A DNA stretch of 64,000 nucleotides from Bacteriovoracaceae bacterium (GCA_016784965.1 JADHTQ010000008.1:39043-103042); one strand, 5' to 3'; counted from the first letter of the stretch, positions 45,901 through 52,184 are shown. The notes: generated from the letters alone by a model not told the origin. A program made the numbers and translations.

Positions 45901-46143
45901 AGCACTTTGGACTACCAGTGCGTTGCCCCCACCACCTTGAGCATCTTGTGCCGCTTGATCCGAAATGGTGTCAGCTTGCTGTGGTGATAACCCACCATTT
46001 ACCAAGTTATTTCTCAAGTCGCCTCGGAGGGAATTAATTAAGTTCGCTGAGGTTTTGGTAAATGGTTTTTCAACATATTCCACACAGCTAATTGTGAGTA
46101 TGGATACGATGATTAACAAAAATGGGGTCAGTTGAGTTTTCAT
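33979..46143 (-). CDS. Giant surface lipoprotein with helical repeats, Ig-like repeats and an RCC1 propeller
   Basis: The ATG at 46143, with GAGGTGATC upstream, gives 4054 aa. The N-terminus MKTQLTPFLLIIVSILTISC is a lipoprotein signal (Cys20). Up to about residue 1385 it is built of divergent helical repeats of roughly 90-95 aa (for example EKIKALEGINHGIIGELENS). Then come Ig-like strands and, at 34975-41150 in the DNA, twelve copies of a WSWGCNETCTYR module. Eleven DTIIHDN modules alternate with these, giving a unit of about 178 aa (about 535 bp). The C-terminus has six RCC1 repeats (such as YSWGYNAYGQVGDG) and stops at TAG inside the seventh. An adhesin-like, outer-surface role is likely. 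Confidence 0.85.
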   Translation of the reverse strand: MKTQLTPFLLIIVSILTISCVEYVEKPFTKTSANLINSLRGDLRNNLVNGGLSPQQADTISDQAAQDAQGGGGNALVVQSAGVTPTRSTNRDITNILPRMTAGATKSLSRVSFTGEAQKKLAAGLIATSMIDFRTRGKITISSAQMETLTENIMTSSSKYLKHAAVDDESISSFIDHITREAGAAIIQRSQQSEQDRHLGKMNAGLTKGIYSMGIPADKKGDALSKALFASFSKVEEGLLTSPHKTQTIDRIVQDVIMAMGAIGADSSTAETMIKGAFSGGVSAIYNLDSFSGTIPKAKAAVKGINNAAVSAISKLGNHIDKSLFISAITGGSVSGMKDGNLDSNTVVETYKAITESVIEQLEHFPADHRGSIIESAIASSTTGIGLLSLSSAEIESNLESMATSALNSLEALGLEDSNALQHLSAKSVGGIVEGLLRSNLTSEDKVKLLEKTCQKSIASLGLLSLNESEEEALISMVVSEAIQNAENGEISAEQLTNTYTAITSGSTKALADMQRIDASELVDMVVDINSAATLALQYGNLDDADKISALKGVNKGSIREMGSAGVPSSSIVDAAKNIISKSAEKLDSISFNNTSVSNASKALTFVAVETLIGMDSNGTSINTIIDSVSDGVMTGTRTFIDNNPNVVAETLAGTVAGTIGQIIQYDVLTNAEKKLIIGNRIINILSDTSEIDPNGGSSISSFVNQVASTISATIPEVAPDEATMMELLETVGSAVTTGIENLNLSGNERSEALKEASSGIFSGVKESSITDASKIDIMKRVPSAMVNTIGDLAIDANQTAARIQDIVHGSIKSISNFSFDTNEVDEAIKSINESTSKALSQMDNFDASETTVLIKAISSGGIEGIKSAHLDSNQTISAVKKLTQGIISGINEFPASEKEHVIEAAMEDAISNVATLVLSPSDILRATENLSTGAMTAIADMNDLDLTTIKNYASKIAGASISGLGNSGLSDNEKIASINSTCQGVVKAVEHLGTISENEGNAVIAEIVKNSIKQVEAASISGAELTNAFSAVTSGATNAISDLSKVDSTEAGALATLIAETSTSSLQDTTLSEAEKIKALEGINHGIIGELENSGIEKNQVVSIIQDVVSASVSKIKDVGLLSLPLNKATEAVTAGAVSSLSGLEVSQSTSQLNSMVSSVSAGAMKGLVGNTFTNTEKVTAIQGVSQGCTKEIDTLGLESIEDKLEIVSGIIRKQVTDMESISLNSSEYQQAFENATSGATLALGEVNDIDHGHIRDLTKKVANTAVSSLADTTLNGSDLTNAITGITGGTIENMDNTGLTSNEIAETVKDVVEQVVLNIGILKTPKSIADVGSIVTDINSTATTATSQIGLSEAEQTELNSELTTISTDTQVVISNTTPPTVLDNSISGSDIPGLSVYEQTSTHLNFSNNVASDEHGIVGITVAKGPNFGEVTCSLDSLICTYVNTTFNSSDDFQIKILDAAGNLSDVITVQIPIIQAEGVLVEITSPQSGRYISSANENSFSIAGVCSAIGQNVVISGATSKTISCIDTGESIGSWSTTLNLAATGDGVVTLHVDHQNASATAYQRTTIHLNKDTTAPTVHNFHTTTTSPSSSRTLNISATTGAFGSNYHSYCLLENSSDILNCLWKDSPLPGSYEVSAINNSKVLTLWLKDGAHNVSAPLQSNAVVYDNIPPSITGLANNTTPTRSQNWSWGCNETYTYRYIINNNASTSPAGLYSGAHSAGQHTGSSTYYLHVQAKDQAGNESTVAHVSAILDNTAPPVLDMLIATGATYTQSLSVSLTLTGGGNAPNQMFISNTPDCSVGIWEAFNASKAWTLGHSNTTTSVYAKYRDLAGNETNCLLGDTIVHDDIAPVIIGLHNDSTPTRSKNWSWDCNESCTYRKIVNTSASTIPTSSWEGTSSASQASGSDTYYLHVLAKDQAGNISDATHVFALIDASEPPAATMAIAGGATYTKSSNVTLNLAASGETPAQMLISNTSNCSTGSWEAFNATKVWSLEQTNDTASVYAKYKDALGNETGCSLADTIIHDNIAPTILGLTNDTSAKRAKNWSWDCNESCSYRQTISTNPSTLPFGAYSDIVSVGHSSGTNTYYLHVQAIDQAGNESEVTHVYAVIDNTPVQQASMTIAAGATYTQSTEINLSLSPGEETPHQMLISNSVDCSLGSWETFSSNKAWTLGHSNTIASVYAKFRDIAGNETGCVLGDTILHDDTPPSITGLSNDTTPTKSKNWSWGCNETCTYRYTVNTSAETSPIGNYNEATSTAQTSGANTYYLHIQAKDPAGNESAVTHVSAIIDNTAPSAAAMSIADNATYTRSASIILSLTPGANVPSQMFISNTANCSDGSWEPFSNSKTWFLEHLNTTASVFAKYRDAASNETSCTLGDTIIHDNTPPSISGLADDFAPKKSKSWSWGCNETCTYRYAVNNSAITSPSGSYSEAHSAGQHVGSNTYYLHVQARDQAGNESPVMHVSAALDNSAPTVANMSIDSDATYTRSSNVTLALTATGEMPHQMYIANTANCASGSWEAFNATKAWTLGHSNTTASVYAKYRDTLGNETGCSLADTIIHDNTPPSISGLANDSAPTKSKSWSWGCNESCTYRYIINTSAGTSPSGDYTGATSASQTVGTNTYFIHVQAKDQAGNESSIAHISAIIDNSAPPVADMSIASDATYTNSSNVTLTLEATTEAPHQMYISNAAGCTSGAWEVFNATKVWTLEQSNTTALVYAKFRDSAGNESGCVLGDTIVHDNVPPSISGLADDGVAKKSKSWNWECNETCTYRSIINTSANTSPSGGYNSSTSAAQATGTSTYYIHVQAKDQAGNESSIVHVSAVIDNSAPNAVDMLINSDATYTQSSSATLSLEVVGESPHQMFISNAANCSSGSWEAFNATKAWTLGQSNTTASVYAKYRDVLGNETSCSLGDTIIHDNTPPSISGLANDTTPTKSKSWSWGCNETCTYRYTINASANTSPSGDYGGTTSAAQTTGTNTYYLHIQAKDQAGNETNVNHISAIIDNSAPSAATMSIAAGATYTRSTSVTLNLTAVGEAPHQMFISNTNSCTTGSWEAFNVSKAWTLGQSNNTASVYANFRDALGNETGCALADTIIHDNTQPSISGLANDTTSKKSKSWSWGCNETCTYRFIINTSANTSPSGSYGGTTSAAQTTGTNTYYLHVQAKDQAGNESSVIHISAVIDNSAPSVASMSIAAGATYTQSASVTLSLTAQGETPNQMLISNAANCSSGSWEAFNGSKAWTLGQSNTTASVYAKYKDSAGNETGCALGDTIIHDNTSPSISGLANDTTPKKSKSWSWGCNKTCSYRYTINTSAGTSLSSAYGSITSASQSTGTNTYYIHVQAKDQAGNESGVYHISAVIDNSAPPAANISIAAGATHTQSTSVTLSVTAQGETPNQMLISNAANCSSGSWEAFNGSKAWTLGQSNSTASVYAKYKDISGNETSCTLRDTIIHDNSAPSVIDLVNDTTPAKSKSWSWRCNETCTFRYTIDASPDTNPSGDYAAVSFANKSASGTGTYYIHVQAKDQAGNESAVTHVSVPIDNTAPTISGLSNDTTVARSKNWSWGCSETCTYRSSIDMSATTNPTGSYSATSSASHSIESGTFYLHVQAKDIAGNESGVVHVSTILDNIAPPAATMSINDGAANTDSTSVTLSLSAGGETPYQMLISNAADCGSGTWEAFSSSKAWTLGQTGATVQVYHKYKDSLGNETSCSLGDTIVHDSGPQGGANRYHISAGQSHALSVNPDGTVSGWGYNLYSQLGMCDYITATQTTPTAAFCDVSDIVLVSTGVKESYVIKTDKTAWTVGYGYNGNGNSARNWLPVQFQTNVKKIENNEDGAILLKYDGTVWTWGDIHMLGYVASEASYTATQIPGVSNAIDVSSGSSNQCYVLSDNTLWCWGKDYFGSLGDGDSNSATATTPIQILTSVRSISCGYRACLATKLDGTVWTWGSDSPQGRLGRGISAWQESSPVQISGLTDIIKASYGGNHGLALTSDGRVYSWGYNAYGQVGDGSTDMRSTPYLISSLSDILSVSAGSYFSLAQGNSGGI
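34975..41150 (-). repeat. Long array of about 535-bp tandem coding repeats (Ig-like modules)
   Basis: Within the giant gene, about 11 units of roughly 535 bp follow one another. Each unit encodes DNTPPSISGL-type, SWSWGCNETCTYR, TYYLHVQAKDQAGNES, GATYTQS, SWEAFNATKAWTLG and YAKYRDALGNET segments. Most units keep one CxxxC pair and one distant Cys pair. The copy nearest the N-terminus has Tyr in place of the second cysteine (CNETYTYRY). Units 6-10 are the most alike, which suggests recent expansion or gene conversion. Such arrays are prone to recombination and assembly collapse. Confidence 0.85.
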
Positions 46144-46344
46144 AATGATCACCTCAAAATACGTTCAATTGTAGAATTTATGTCGGAAATTAAGTTACTA
46201 TCTCTTAGTATAGTGCGACGCAGCCCAAGCAGAAAGTATTTATTGCCGGCTTTATATTTCAGTTAGTTAAGAGGTCGATTTACTACTGGATAGTAGCAAA
46301 GTGCCAAGTTTTTTTGCCTGCCACATAGAGAAATTCAACAAATT

Positions 46345-47322
46345 TTAGAACTTATACCCGAGCCGTAGGACATACTCTGTATTGTTAATAGATGCATGTC
46401 CGTTTAAAGTATTCTGCAAAATCATTGCATCAACAAAAATCCTTCTAGAGGTGTGAATTTTTGCAGATAATTTGATTTTATTCCCACTACTGGAGCCACT
46501 TAAATAATCCTGTGATGGGGTTCCGATTATGCTTAAAAGCATGGATGCAGTAATATCCACATCTTTTCTTTTTAGAAACTTGGGAAGCTTGGTTTTAAAG
46601 TTGGCACCAACTCCAAACCAAAAAACTTTCAAGTTGTATCCCACCCGCTCAATGCTATCATCATCCTGTAAAAGTCCCCCAAGAGCGGAGATACTCTCGT
46701 AACTAATTGTAACTAAAGGAGAAATAGTTTTGCAGTAATTCATGTAAACAACGGTAAAATCAACATGATAGGTAGCCGGAAGGCTTACATTTTGGATATC
46801 TGCATACTTATAATACTCAAAGTCAAAAGCGTATCGAACATGACCCCTTGAGCGTTTATAGTCGAAGTTAACTCTACCCCCGAAACCGAAGAATGATTTT
46901 AATGTACTCTGAATGAGAGATTCGTCTTTAATTTCTCCCTTGTTTGGTCCTAGGGATGATCTTAGATGAAATGTGTACGACCTTGTCCACTTTGATTTTG
47001 ATCTAGGGGCAAGCTTGGGTTTACTTACTGTGACAGAAACTGATCCAACTGCAACCTTCTTCCATTCATCAGTGCTATCAATTATTTCAACTTGAGTACC
47101 ATTTGGTAGCAGGCCTAGAACTTTTCCCGAAGAGTTTGGAGCATCTCGCAATATGAGCCCACGTGAGGATACACTGACTTTATCATTTACAACATATTTG
47201 CCAAAAACCCAACCCTGTTTTTTTGGTGTCGTTGCGGTCGTGGTCTTTTTATAAAAGAATGCGTGGGACGATGAGCTTAAAAAAATCAATATAACTGCTG
47301 CTTGGGATAGTACTTTAATCAT
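46345..47322 (-). CDS. Exported protein with bacterial SH3 domain and predicted outer-membrane barrel
   Basis: A 325-aa precursor with a signal peptide (MIKVLSQAAVILIFLSSSSH). Residues about 45-110 are SH3b-like (VSSRGLILRDAPNSSGKVLG, GTQVEIIDSTDEWKKVAVG), the kind that binds peptidoglycan. The rest is rich in alternating aromatic strands (RGHVRYAFDFEYYKYAD, VDFTVVYMNYCK) and ends in YVLRLGYKF, with a terminal aromatic residue as in proteins inserted by the BAM machinery. This suggests an SH3 domain tied to an outer-membrane beta barrel. Family not recognised. It lies upstream of the giant lipoprotein on the same strand. Confidence 0.7.
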   Translation of the reverse strand: MIKVLSQAAVILIFLSSSSHAFFYKKTTTATTPKKQGWVFGKYVVNDKVSVSSRGLILRDAPNSSGKVLGLLPNGTQVEIIDSTDEWKKVAVGSVSVTVSKPKLAPRSKSKWTRSYTFHLRSSLGPNKGEIKDESLIQSTLKSFFGFGGRVNFDYKRSRGHVRYAFDFEYYKYADIQNVSLPATYHVDFTVVYMNYCKTISPLVTISYESISALGGLLQDDDSIERVGYNLKVFWFGVGANFKTKLPKFLKRKDVDITASMLLSIIGTPSQDYLSGSSSGNKIKLSAKIHTSRRIFVDAMILQNTLNGHASINNTEYVLRLGYKF

Positions 47323-47421
47323 ATAGAGACCTTAGATTGTTTTATTATGATGATCTTAATATATGTATCTATTTGTAAATTCTAACAAAGTTGGGAATAC
47401 AATACAAACTCAAGTTTAGTG

Positions 47422-47540
47422 CAAAGTGAACGTGCGGATACCCAAAGTGGACCAGGTTGGCCCGCTTCGGGTACTAAGGGGGGAGAATAATGATCAAACT
47501 CCTAAGGCCTAACTCCTTGGCCATACGGGAATCCTTATAG
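47422..47540 (+). mobile_element. Possible IS21-like insertion-sequence end remnant
   Basis: The 319-bp gap between the SH3 and pentapeptide genes contains CAAAGTGAAC at 47422-47431 and CAAAGTGGAC at 47443-47452. They are followed by a GC-richer stretch, a strong purine SD (GGGGGGAG) and a 16-codon ORF from ATG at 47490 to TAG at 47540. Repeated CAAAGTGGACCA-type sequences are typical of IS21-family ends. No transposase is left. The rest of the gap shows nothing recognisable. Weak evidence from short motifs. Confidence 0.3.
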
Positions 47541-47641
47541 AATTGCTTCGTCTTCTGTTTAGAATAGTTCCTTGCAGATAAGTTCCTTGAAGCAATTAAA
47601 AACAGTTATCCATCGCAAGGTATATAAAATTTTTTAGCTTT

Positions 47642-48145
47642 TTATGCTGCCATTTTTTCTTCTTTCCATTTTGAACCTACTATCAGTTCCTCAACATTAT
47701 CCAACCATTCAACTTTGTTAGATTGAACATTTTTGCAATTTAGTATGCGGTTGTTGCTTTCTTTTGCAATAAAATGCTTGGTTTTGTGGTCATAATTGCA
47801 CCTGGAAAATAAACTCTTGTTTATGGGTGACATGTTCCATATGCAATTTTCAAACTCTGTGAAATGAAAGTCGCAATAATCAATGCTTGAAAATTGAAAC
47901 TTGCAATTTATGAACTTGCAGTTAATAAATTCGCAGTTTTCCATTTTTGAAGCAAAAAAAACACAAGACCGAAAAGTCACATCTTTAAACGACGTTAGGG
48001 AGAAAAGTGAACCAGAGATTGATAACTCCTTGTAATCACTGGCTACTATTTTTTCATTTTCAATAACTTCGTAGTGTTCGGTGTGGTTTAGGGAACCACC
48101 GTTGTCTGGTAAAAGAGGATAAATAAGAGACGTTTTCGTTTTCAT
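47642..48145 (-). CDS. Pentapeptide-repeat-like protein
   Basis: A 167-aa cytoplasmic protein with GGAGG ahead of the ATG at 48145. Residues about 40-120 form pentapeptide-like repeats with aromatic and cysteine residues at regular spacing (FKDVTFRSCVF, MENCEFINCKFINCKF, IDYCDFHFTEFENC), as in right-handed beta-helices. Some pentapeptide proteins mimic DNA and protect gyrase, but nothing here shows this. It is divergent from an XRE regulator and shares its promoter region, so it may be that regulator's target. Confidence 0.8.
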   Translation of the reverse strand: MKTKTSLIYPLLPDNGGSLNHTEHYEVIENEKIVASDYKELSISGSLFSLTSFKDVTFRSCVFFASKMENCEFINCKFINCKFQFSSIDYCDFHFTEFENCIWNMSPINKSLFSRCNYDHKTKHFIAKESNNRILNCKNVQSNKVEWLDNVEELIVGSKWKEEKMAA

Positions 48146-48188
48146 ATGTGACCTCCGGCCCCGTGTTTGTTAATTAAATAATACACTA

Positions 48189-48229
48189 CTTGACTCATTG
48201 CGTCAAGAAATAAAATTGCATCAAGAAAT
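48189..48229. promoter_or_regulatory. Repeated motif between the pentapeptide gene and the XRE regulator
   Basis: The shared intergenic region holds an inverted repeat, CTTGAC-N7-GTCAAG (48189-48207). It also holds a direct repeat, ATTGCGTCAAGAAAT (48197-48211) and ATTGCATCAAGAAAT (48215-48229), 18 bp apart. These are candidate binding sites for the adjacent XRE protein, controlling both genes. Confidence 0.5.
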
Positions 48230-48265
48230 TTAATTTCAATCCGATAATGAAATTGGGAGGTTACT

Positions 48266-48934
48266 ATGGCCGAATTCAATCGCAACTACATTGAGATGTT
48301 TTTAGGGGTAGTTCGCAAGTACATGCAAGTACGTGGACCGATGTCTCAAAAGGATTTGGCGACGCTCACAGAGGTAGGGGTATCTACTATGAGCCGCTTT
48401 ATTAACCAGAAAACAACAGAGCTAAACCCACAGTTAATAGCCAAAATAACGGCGAAGTTAAATATTCCGCTTCATGAAATCATAGATTTTGTCGAAGAAG
48501 ATTACACGGATCGGTTTATTCGACTGGTTAAGTTTATTAAGGAGGAAAAAAGCGAAGGTGTGCCCGTTGAACCAACAGTTACAGCAACGGAAGTGCCTGC
48601 AGAAGATGTTGCAGAAGAGGTAGCGCAGGCAGCAACAACAACGCAGAACAATGATGACTTTGCAGATGTGATAAGCTCCATAGGGACAGCACAACAAACC
48701 GCTTCGGCCAAGGTTACAACAGGGGTGGGTAAAAAAAGGACCATTTCATTTACTCCCGATATGGATGCACCAAACTCAGCATCGGGTTTAAAAGAGAAGT
48801 TGCAAAACCTATCTCCAAGACAAAAAGTATACCTTACTGATTTTTTAAATATGGATATGGAAGGAAGAGATTTTATGGTGGATGTTGGGACTTCATTAAT
48901 TAGATATATTAGACAAAAAAGTACCAGCTTGTAG
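48266..48934 (+). CDS. XRE-type transcriptional regulator
   Basis: A 222-aa protein with an N-terminal helix-turn-helix of Cro/C1 type, residues about 22-70 (SQKDLATLTEVGVSTMSRFI, NPQLIAKITAKLNIPLHEII). A flexible Ala/Glu/Thr linker and a C-terminal segment (PRQKVYLTDFLNMDMEGRDF) follow and could mediate dimerisation or effector sensing. SD GGGAGG precedes the ATG at 48266. It is divergent from the pentapeptide gene and likely co-transcribed with the secreted vWA-like protein downstream. Confidence 0.85.
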   Translation: MAEFNRNYIEMFLGVVRKYMQVRGPMSQKDLATLTEVGVSTMSRFINQKTTELNPQLIAKITAKLNIPLHEIIDFVEEDYTDRFIRLVKFIKEEKSEGVPVEPTVTATEVPAEDVAEEVAQAATTTQNNDDFADVISSIGTAQQTASAKVTTGVGKKRTISFTPDMDAPNSASGLKEKLQNLSPRQKVYLTDFLNMDMEGRDFMVDVGTSLIRYIRQKSTSL

Positions 48935-48960
48935 CAAGCAAAAAAATCGGAGTTACCTTT

Positions 48961-49821
48961 TTGAAAAGATTATTTATGTTCACAAGATGCCTCCTCATAT
49001 GTGCTGCTATTAACTCCTATGTGGTACATGGAATGCCTGATTCTGTTGAGTTTATCTTTATATCTCCAGAACAAATTGTGACCATGAAACAAATTTTAAA
49101 ACATACTGAACCTGGTATTGTGGTTTCAAACGATCAACTAGCATTAGCGAATCCTACTTCTCCCTATGAGTGTGTGCCTATGGGTGATGGGTGTTTTCAC
49201 CCCCAACTTGGGTTTATCGAAAAAGATGACGCACTTAAAATGAATAGTAAAACTGTAAAAAAACAACCCAAACCAATAGATAAGCTAAAGCTTAAAACCA
49301 TTAATGCCATGGAGACAGACCTCATCGATTGTGATCCCAACAACTACTTTGATATTTATTGTGGTAAAACAAAGCCAGGTGATGTCACTGCTAGTGTTGA
49401 AATTTGGGTGGATATCAGTGGCAGTTTGCGCTCAATAGACCATTCTATTAATGATGTAGAACATTGTAATCGTAGAGTTTTTGTTGAAGAGGTTTTAAAG
49501 CAATGCCCTAATAACTCTGTATATGTCTCAGTTTTTAATACTCACAAAAAGGAGATGGGAGATCTTGCATCTGTCTGTATGAGCTATGGAGTCAATGATA
49601 CAAAAGCAATTATAAGGTGGCTAAAAAACTCCGATGCAAAAAAAGTTATTGTTATAACAGATATTAACGAGCTAAGTATGGAGCTTCGCAGTTTCTTGGA
49701 AATGAACAATGTAACTATGCTAGGAGTAGGGACCAAGGGTATGGGCCCAAGTGAGCTCAAAGATCATGTTGGGTCGGTAGTTAGGGAATGTAAAAAAAGA
49801 ATCTCTACTAAAGCTAAATAA
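48961..49821 (+). CDS. Secreted vWA-like protein
   Basis: The start is a TTG at 48961 with GGAG eight bases upstream; an ATG five codons later lacks this. A signal peptide covers about 24 residues (MKRLFMFTRCLLICAAINSY). The C-terminal half resembles a von Willebrand A fold: a MIDAS-type DISGS near residue 152, then RRVFVEEVLKQC, SVYVSVFNTHKK, and KKVIVITDINELS with a second acidic site. The N-terminal part with paired cysteines is unfamiliar. It could bind a partner protein through a metal ion. It follows the XRE gene closely. Confidence 0.7.
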   Translation: MKRLFMFTRCLLICAAINSYVVHGMPDSVEFIFISPEQIVTMKQILKHTEPGIVVSNDQLALANPTSPYECVPMGDGCFHPQLGFIEKDDALKMNSKTVKKQPKPIDKLKLKTINAMETDLIDCDPNNYFDIYCGKTKPGDVTASVEIWVDISGSLRSIDHSINDVEHCNRRVFVEEVLKQCPNNSVYVSVFNTHKKEMGDLASVCMSYGVNDTKAIIRWLKNSDAKKVIVITDINELSMELRSFLEMNNVTMLGVGTKGMGPSELKDHVGSVVRECKKRISTKAK

Positions 49822-49833
49822 TCGGTACTTGAT

Positions 49834-49864
49834 AAAAAAAGGCCCTCTTGTTTTCAAGAGGGCC
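49834..49864 (-). terminator. Rho-independent terminator of the papain-like gene
   Basis: A 10-bp perfect stem, GGCCCTCTTG (49841-49850) with CAAGAGGGCC (49855-49864), with a TTTT loop. On the minus strand it is followed by a run of seven T (49834-49840). It ends the gene at 49896-52184 and lies between convergent genes. Confidence 0.88.
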
Positions 49865-49895
49865 CGATCATACTTGCTTGTATTAAAATGATTTA

Positions 49896-52184
49896 TTAAT
49901 CATTACTTTCTTGGACGCTTGGTGCTACTCTTCTTGAGCCTCTTCTACTTCTTCGTGTAGCTCTGCTTCGTTCAGATCTACTTCTTGCAGCTCTACCACG
50001 TGCAAATCTTCTTTGAGCTTCCCTTTGTTGTTCTCTTAGCTCTGCTTGTTCTTGAGCAGTTCTTCTTCGTGCCGTTATATCACCTCGTTCACTTCCTCTT
50101 TCGCGTCTGCGGCCAACAGCTGGAGGAGCTGAGCGGTCGTCATCGCGTCTGTCACCAACAGTTGGAGGACCTGCGCGGTCGTCATCTGCTGGTTTTTCAA
50201 CAGCAGGCTCAACAGTAGGTTCTTCAACGATGAATGGCTCTTCAACAACTGGTTCTTCAAATACAGGCTCTTCAACTGGTTCATCAACGATGAATGGCTC
50301 TTCAACTACTGGTTCCTCAACTGGCTCAATAACAACTGGTTCTTCAACGACTGGTTCTTCAACTGGCTCAACAACTACTGGCTCTTCGATAGGATCCTGT
50401 TGAGTGTTTCCATTGCTTTGAACATCTTTGGCATCCATTACAGTTCCAATTGCTGTAAACTGTACATATTTATTACGAGGATGAAAGCCATTTACGATTC
50501 TGTGAACAATTGCTGGAGGTGAATAGTACTTTAAGTCTCCACTAAAATCTTGACCTCTGCTATCATCGCCAGTTTCTTGGTGACGAGCTTTTTCTAAAGC
50601 TGTTGCGATACTCTTTTTAAACTTACTCCAAATAGCTTCTTTGTCAGAACTTGCGTTGCTTTTTACCCAACTAAAGTCAGTGCTAGCACTAGCTTGTAAT
50701 GGGGTAATAATTAGCTCTGCCATTTCAGCTGGTATTTTTACTTTTTGAAGACCTTGCTTTAATCCTTCGAGATACCTCTGATATCCTTCAGTAGTAGCAA
50801 TTTTGCCAACTCCGGTCATAAATGTTGCATAAGATTTAACAATACTTTGAACGATAGGAACGGCATGGCCAAAATATGTATTTTGATCAATTCCCATTCT
50901 ATCAGTTGTTTCTTTTGCAAAGCCAAGTATTACAGCTGAACTTAAAGCTGGACCTACGTCAATAAAGCGAGCATATTGCTCAATGAAATCGACAATTAAG
51001 TCAGAAGTAGATTCTGCTGGCCAGGCCATAGACTCTCCGAAACCTTTGTGCTTAGTAGGAGCTGAAATTCCAACTTTTTTCCATAAAGGTTTGAAGCTTG
51101 CAACACTAGGCATGCTGTTTCCGGTAATTTCTTTATATGCTGATTTGGCCTTCTGCCATAGATCTCTACCAGCTTCCTGGCCCCAAATGCTTACGTAACC
51201 GGCTTCATTTTGAGGAATGTTTAAAGCACTATTTAGAGAAACTGTGATGTGTTCTGCACAGTAAAAACTATAGCTATCATCATTTTTAAGTTTTTGAATA
51301 AATGGAACATCATCACCGGCCTTTGTCCAGTTCGGATCTAACCATCCACGATAAAAATCTAAAACGGCTTGTAGGTTAAAGGTTCTCATATAATCGCGTT
51401 TGTAATCATCTGGAAAAATAACTCCACCATTTAGTGCATTTAGCAATTCGATAGTTACAATAAAGTTTTGGTTAAAGGTTTCTGCACTGGCACCATCATA
51501 TTTAACCGAATAAAGGTTGGCAGGATATCCTTTAACTTTCCATTTTTTCTGGTGGTAAGTGTAAGGTGAGTTTCTGGTCTTACCATCGCCAATGTATGCT
51601 CCCATATGAGTTATACCATTTTCTGTTTTAAGCAAACTAGAGCTTGTTAGTTGCTCAAAATTACCAGTGTGAAGCTCTGGGTGATAGTAAGCAATAATGC
51701 CAAAGATTGGTTTTTCGCTAGCACTTTGACTAAAACCATAATCGGCTTCTAAAGCTTGATCTACTAACTCAGAACCAGAAACTGCTTCACCAGAAGCTGT
51801 ATTTCCTTGAAGAGGATAATCTTCTGGACTGCTATCAACGACAGGAAGAACTCGTACTCCAACTTTTCCATTTTGAAGTACATACTGGCTTTCTCTTACC
51901 AAAATACTTTCTCCTGCAGCACCTATTTCGGGAGAAAGCCCAGTAAGGGTAAAAGTTCCAAATTTCTCTAAACTAACTCCACTAAAGCTACTACTAAGTG
52001 CTTGCTCAGCTGGTACATAATTTCCAGCATAAGTGGTTGTAATTCCTGCTCCAACTTGGTGAGAAGCATTTACACTTTCTCTGACAAGATTAGGTTTACC
52101 CGGGATGGACTCAGCTGCGAAGCTAACTGAGTTGACCATTGTAGATAAAACTAAAGATAATGGTAAACATTTTTTGAAATTCAT
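49896..52184 (-). CDS. Secreted permuted papain-like (YiiX/NlpC-P60-type) protein with Glu/Pro/Val repeats and Arg-rich tail
   Basis: The ATG at 52184 has AAGGAG at 52191-52196 and opens a signal peptide (MNFKKCLPLSLVLSTMVNSV); the frame upstream to 52235 is not used. The 762-aa protein has a catalytic-looking order of His then Cys: GITHMGAYIGDG near 193 and YSFYCAEHITVSLN near 308. This is the order of circularly permuted NlpC/P60 or YiiX-type papain folds. Residues from about 605 are EEPVVEEP-type repeats, and the last 75 are rich in Arg and Gln (GRAARSRSERSRATRRSRRG). The basic tail may bind DNA, membranes or cell-wall polymers. Substrate unknown. Confidence 0.65.
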   Translation of the reverse strand: MNFKKCLPLSLVLSTMVNSVSFAAESIPGKPNLVRESVNASHQVGAGITTTYAGNYVPAEQALSSSFSGVSLEKFGTFTLTGLSPEIGAAGESILVRESQYVLQNGKVGVRVLPVVDSSPEDYPLQGNTASGEAVSGSELVDQALEADYGFSQSASEKPIFGIIAYYHPELHTGNFEQLTSSSLLKTENGITHMGAYIGDGKTRNSPYTYHQKKWKVKGYPANLYSVKYDGASAETFNQNFIVTIELLNALNGGVIFPDDYKRDYMRTFNLQAVLDFYRGWLDPNWTKAGDDVPFIQKLKNDDSYSFYCAEHITVSLNSALNIPQNEAGYVSIWGQEAGRDLWQKAKSAYKEITGNSMPSVASFKPLWKKVGISAPTKHKGFGESMAWPAESTSDLIVDFIEQYARFIDVGPALSSAVILGFAKETTDRMGIDQNTYFGHAVPIVQSIVKSYATFMTGVGKIATTEGYQRYLEGLKQGLQKVKIPAEMAELIITPLQASASTDFSWVKSNASSDKEAIWSKFKKSIATALEKARHQETGDDSRGQDFSGDLKYYSPPAIVHRIVNGFHPRNKYVQFTAIGTVMDAKDVQSNGNTQQDPIEEPVVVEPVEEPVVEEPVVIEPVEEPVVEEPFIVDEPVEEPVFEEPVVEEPFIVEEPTVEPAVEKPADDDRAGPPTVGDRRDDDRSAPPAVGRRRERGSERGDITARRRTAQEQAELREQQREAQRRFARGRAARSRSERSRATRRSRRGSRRVAPSVQESND

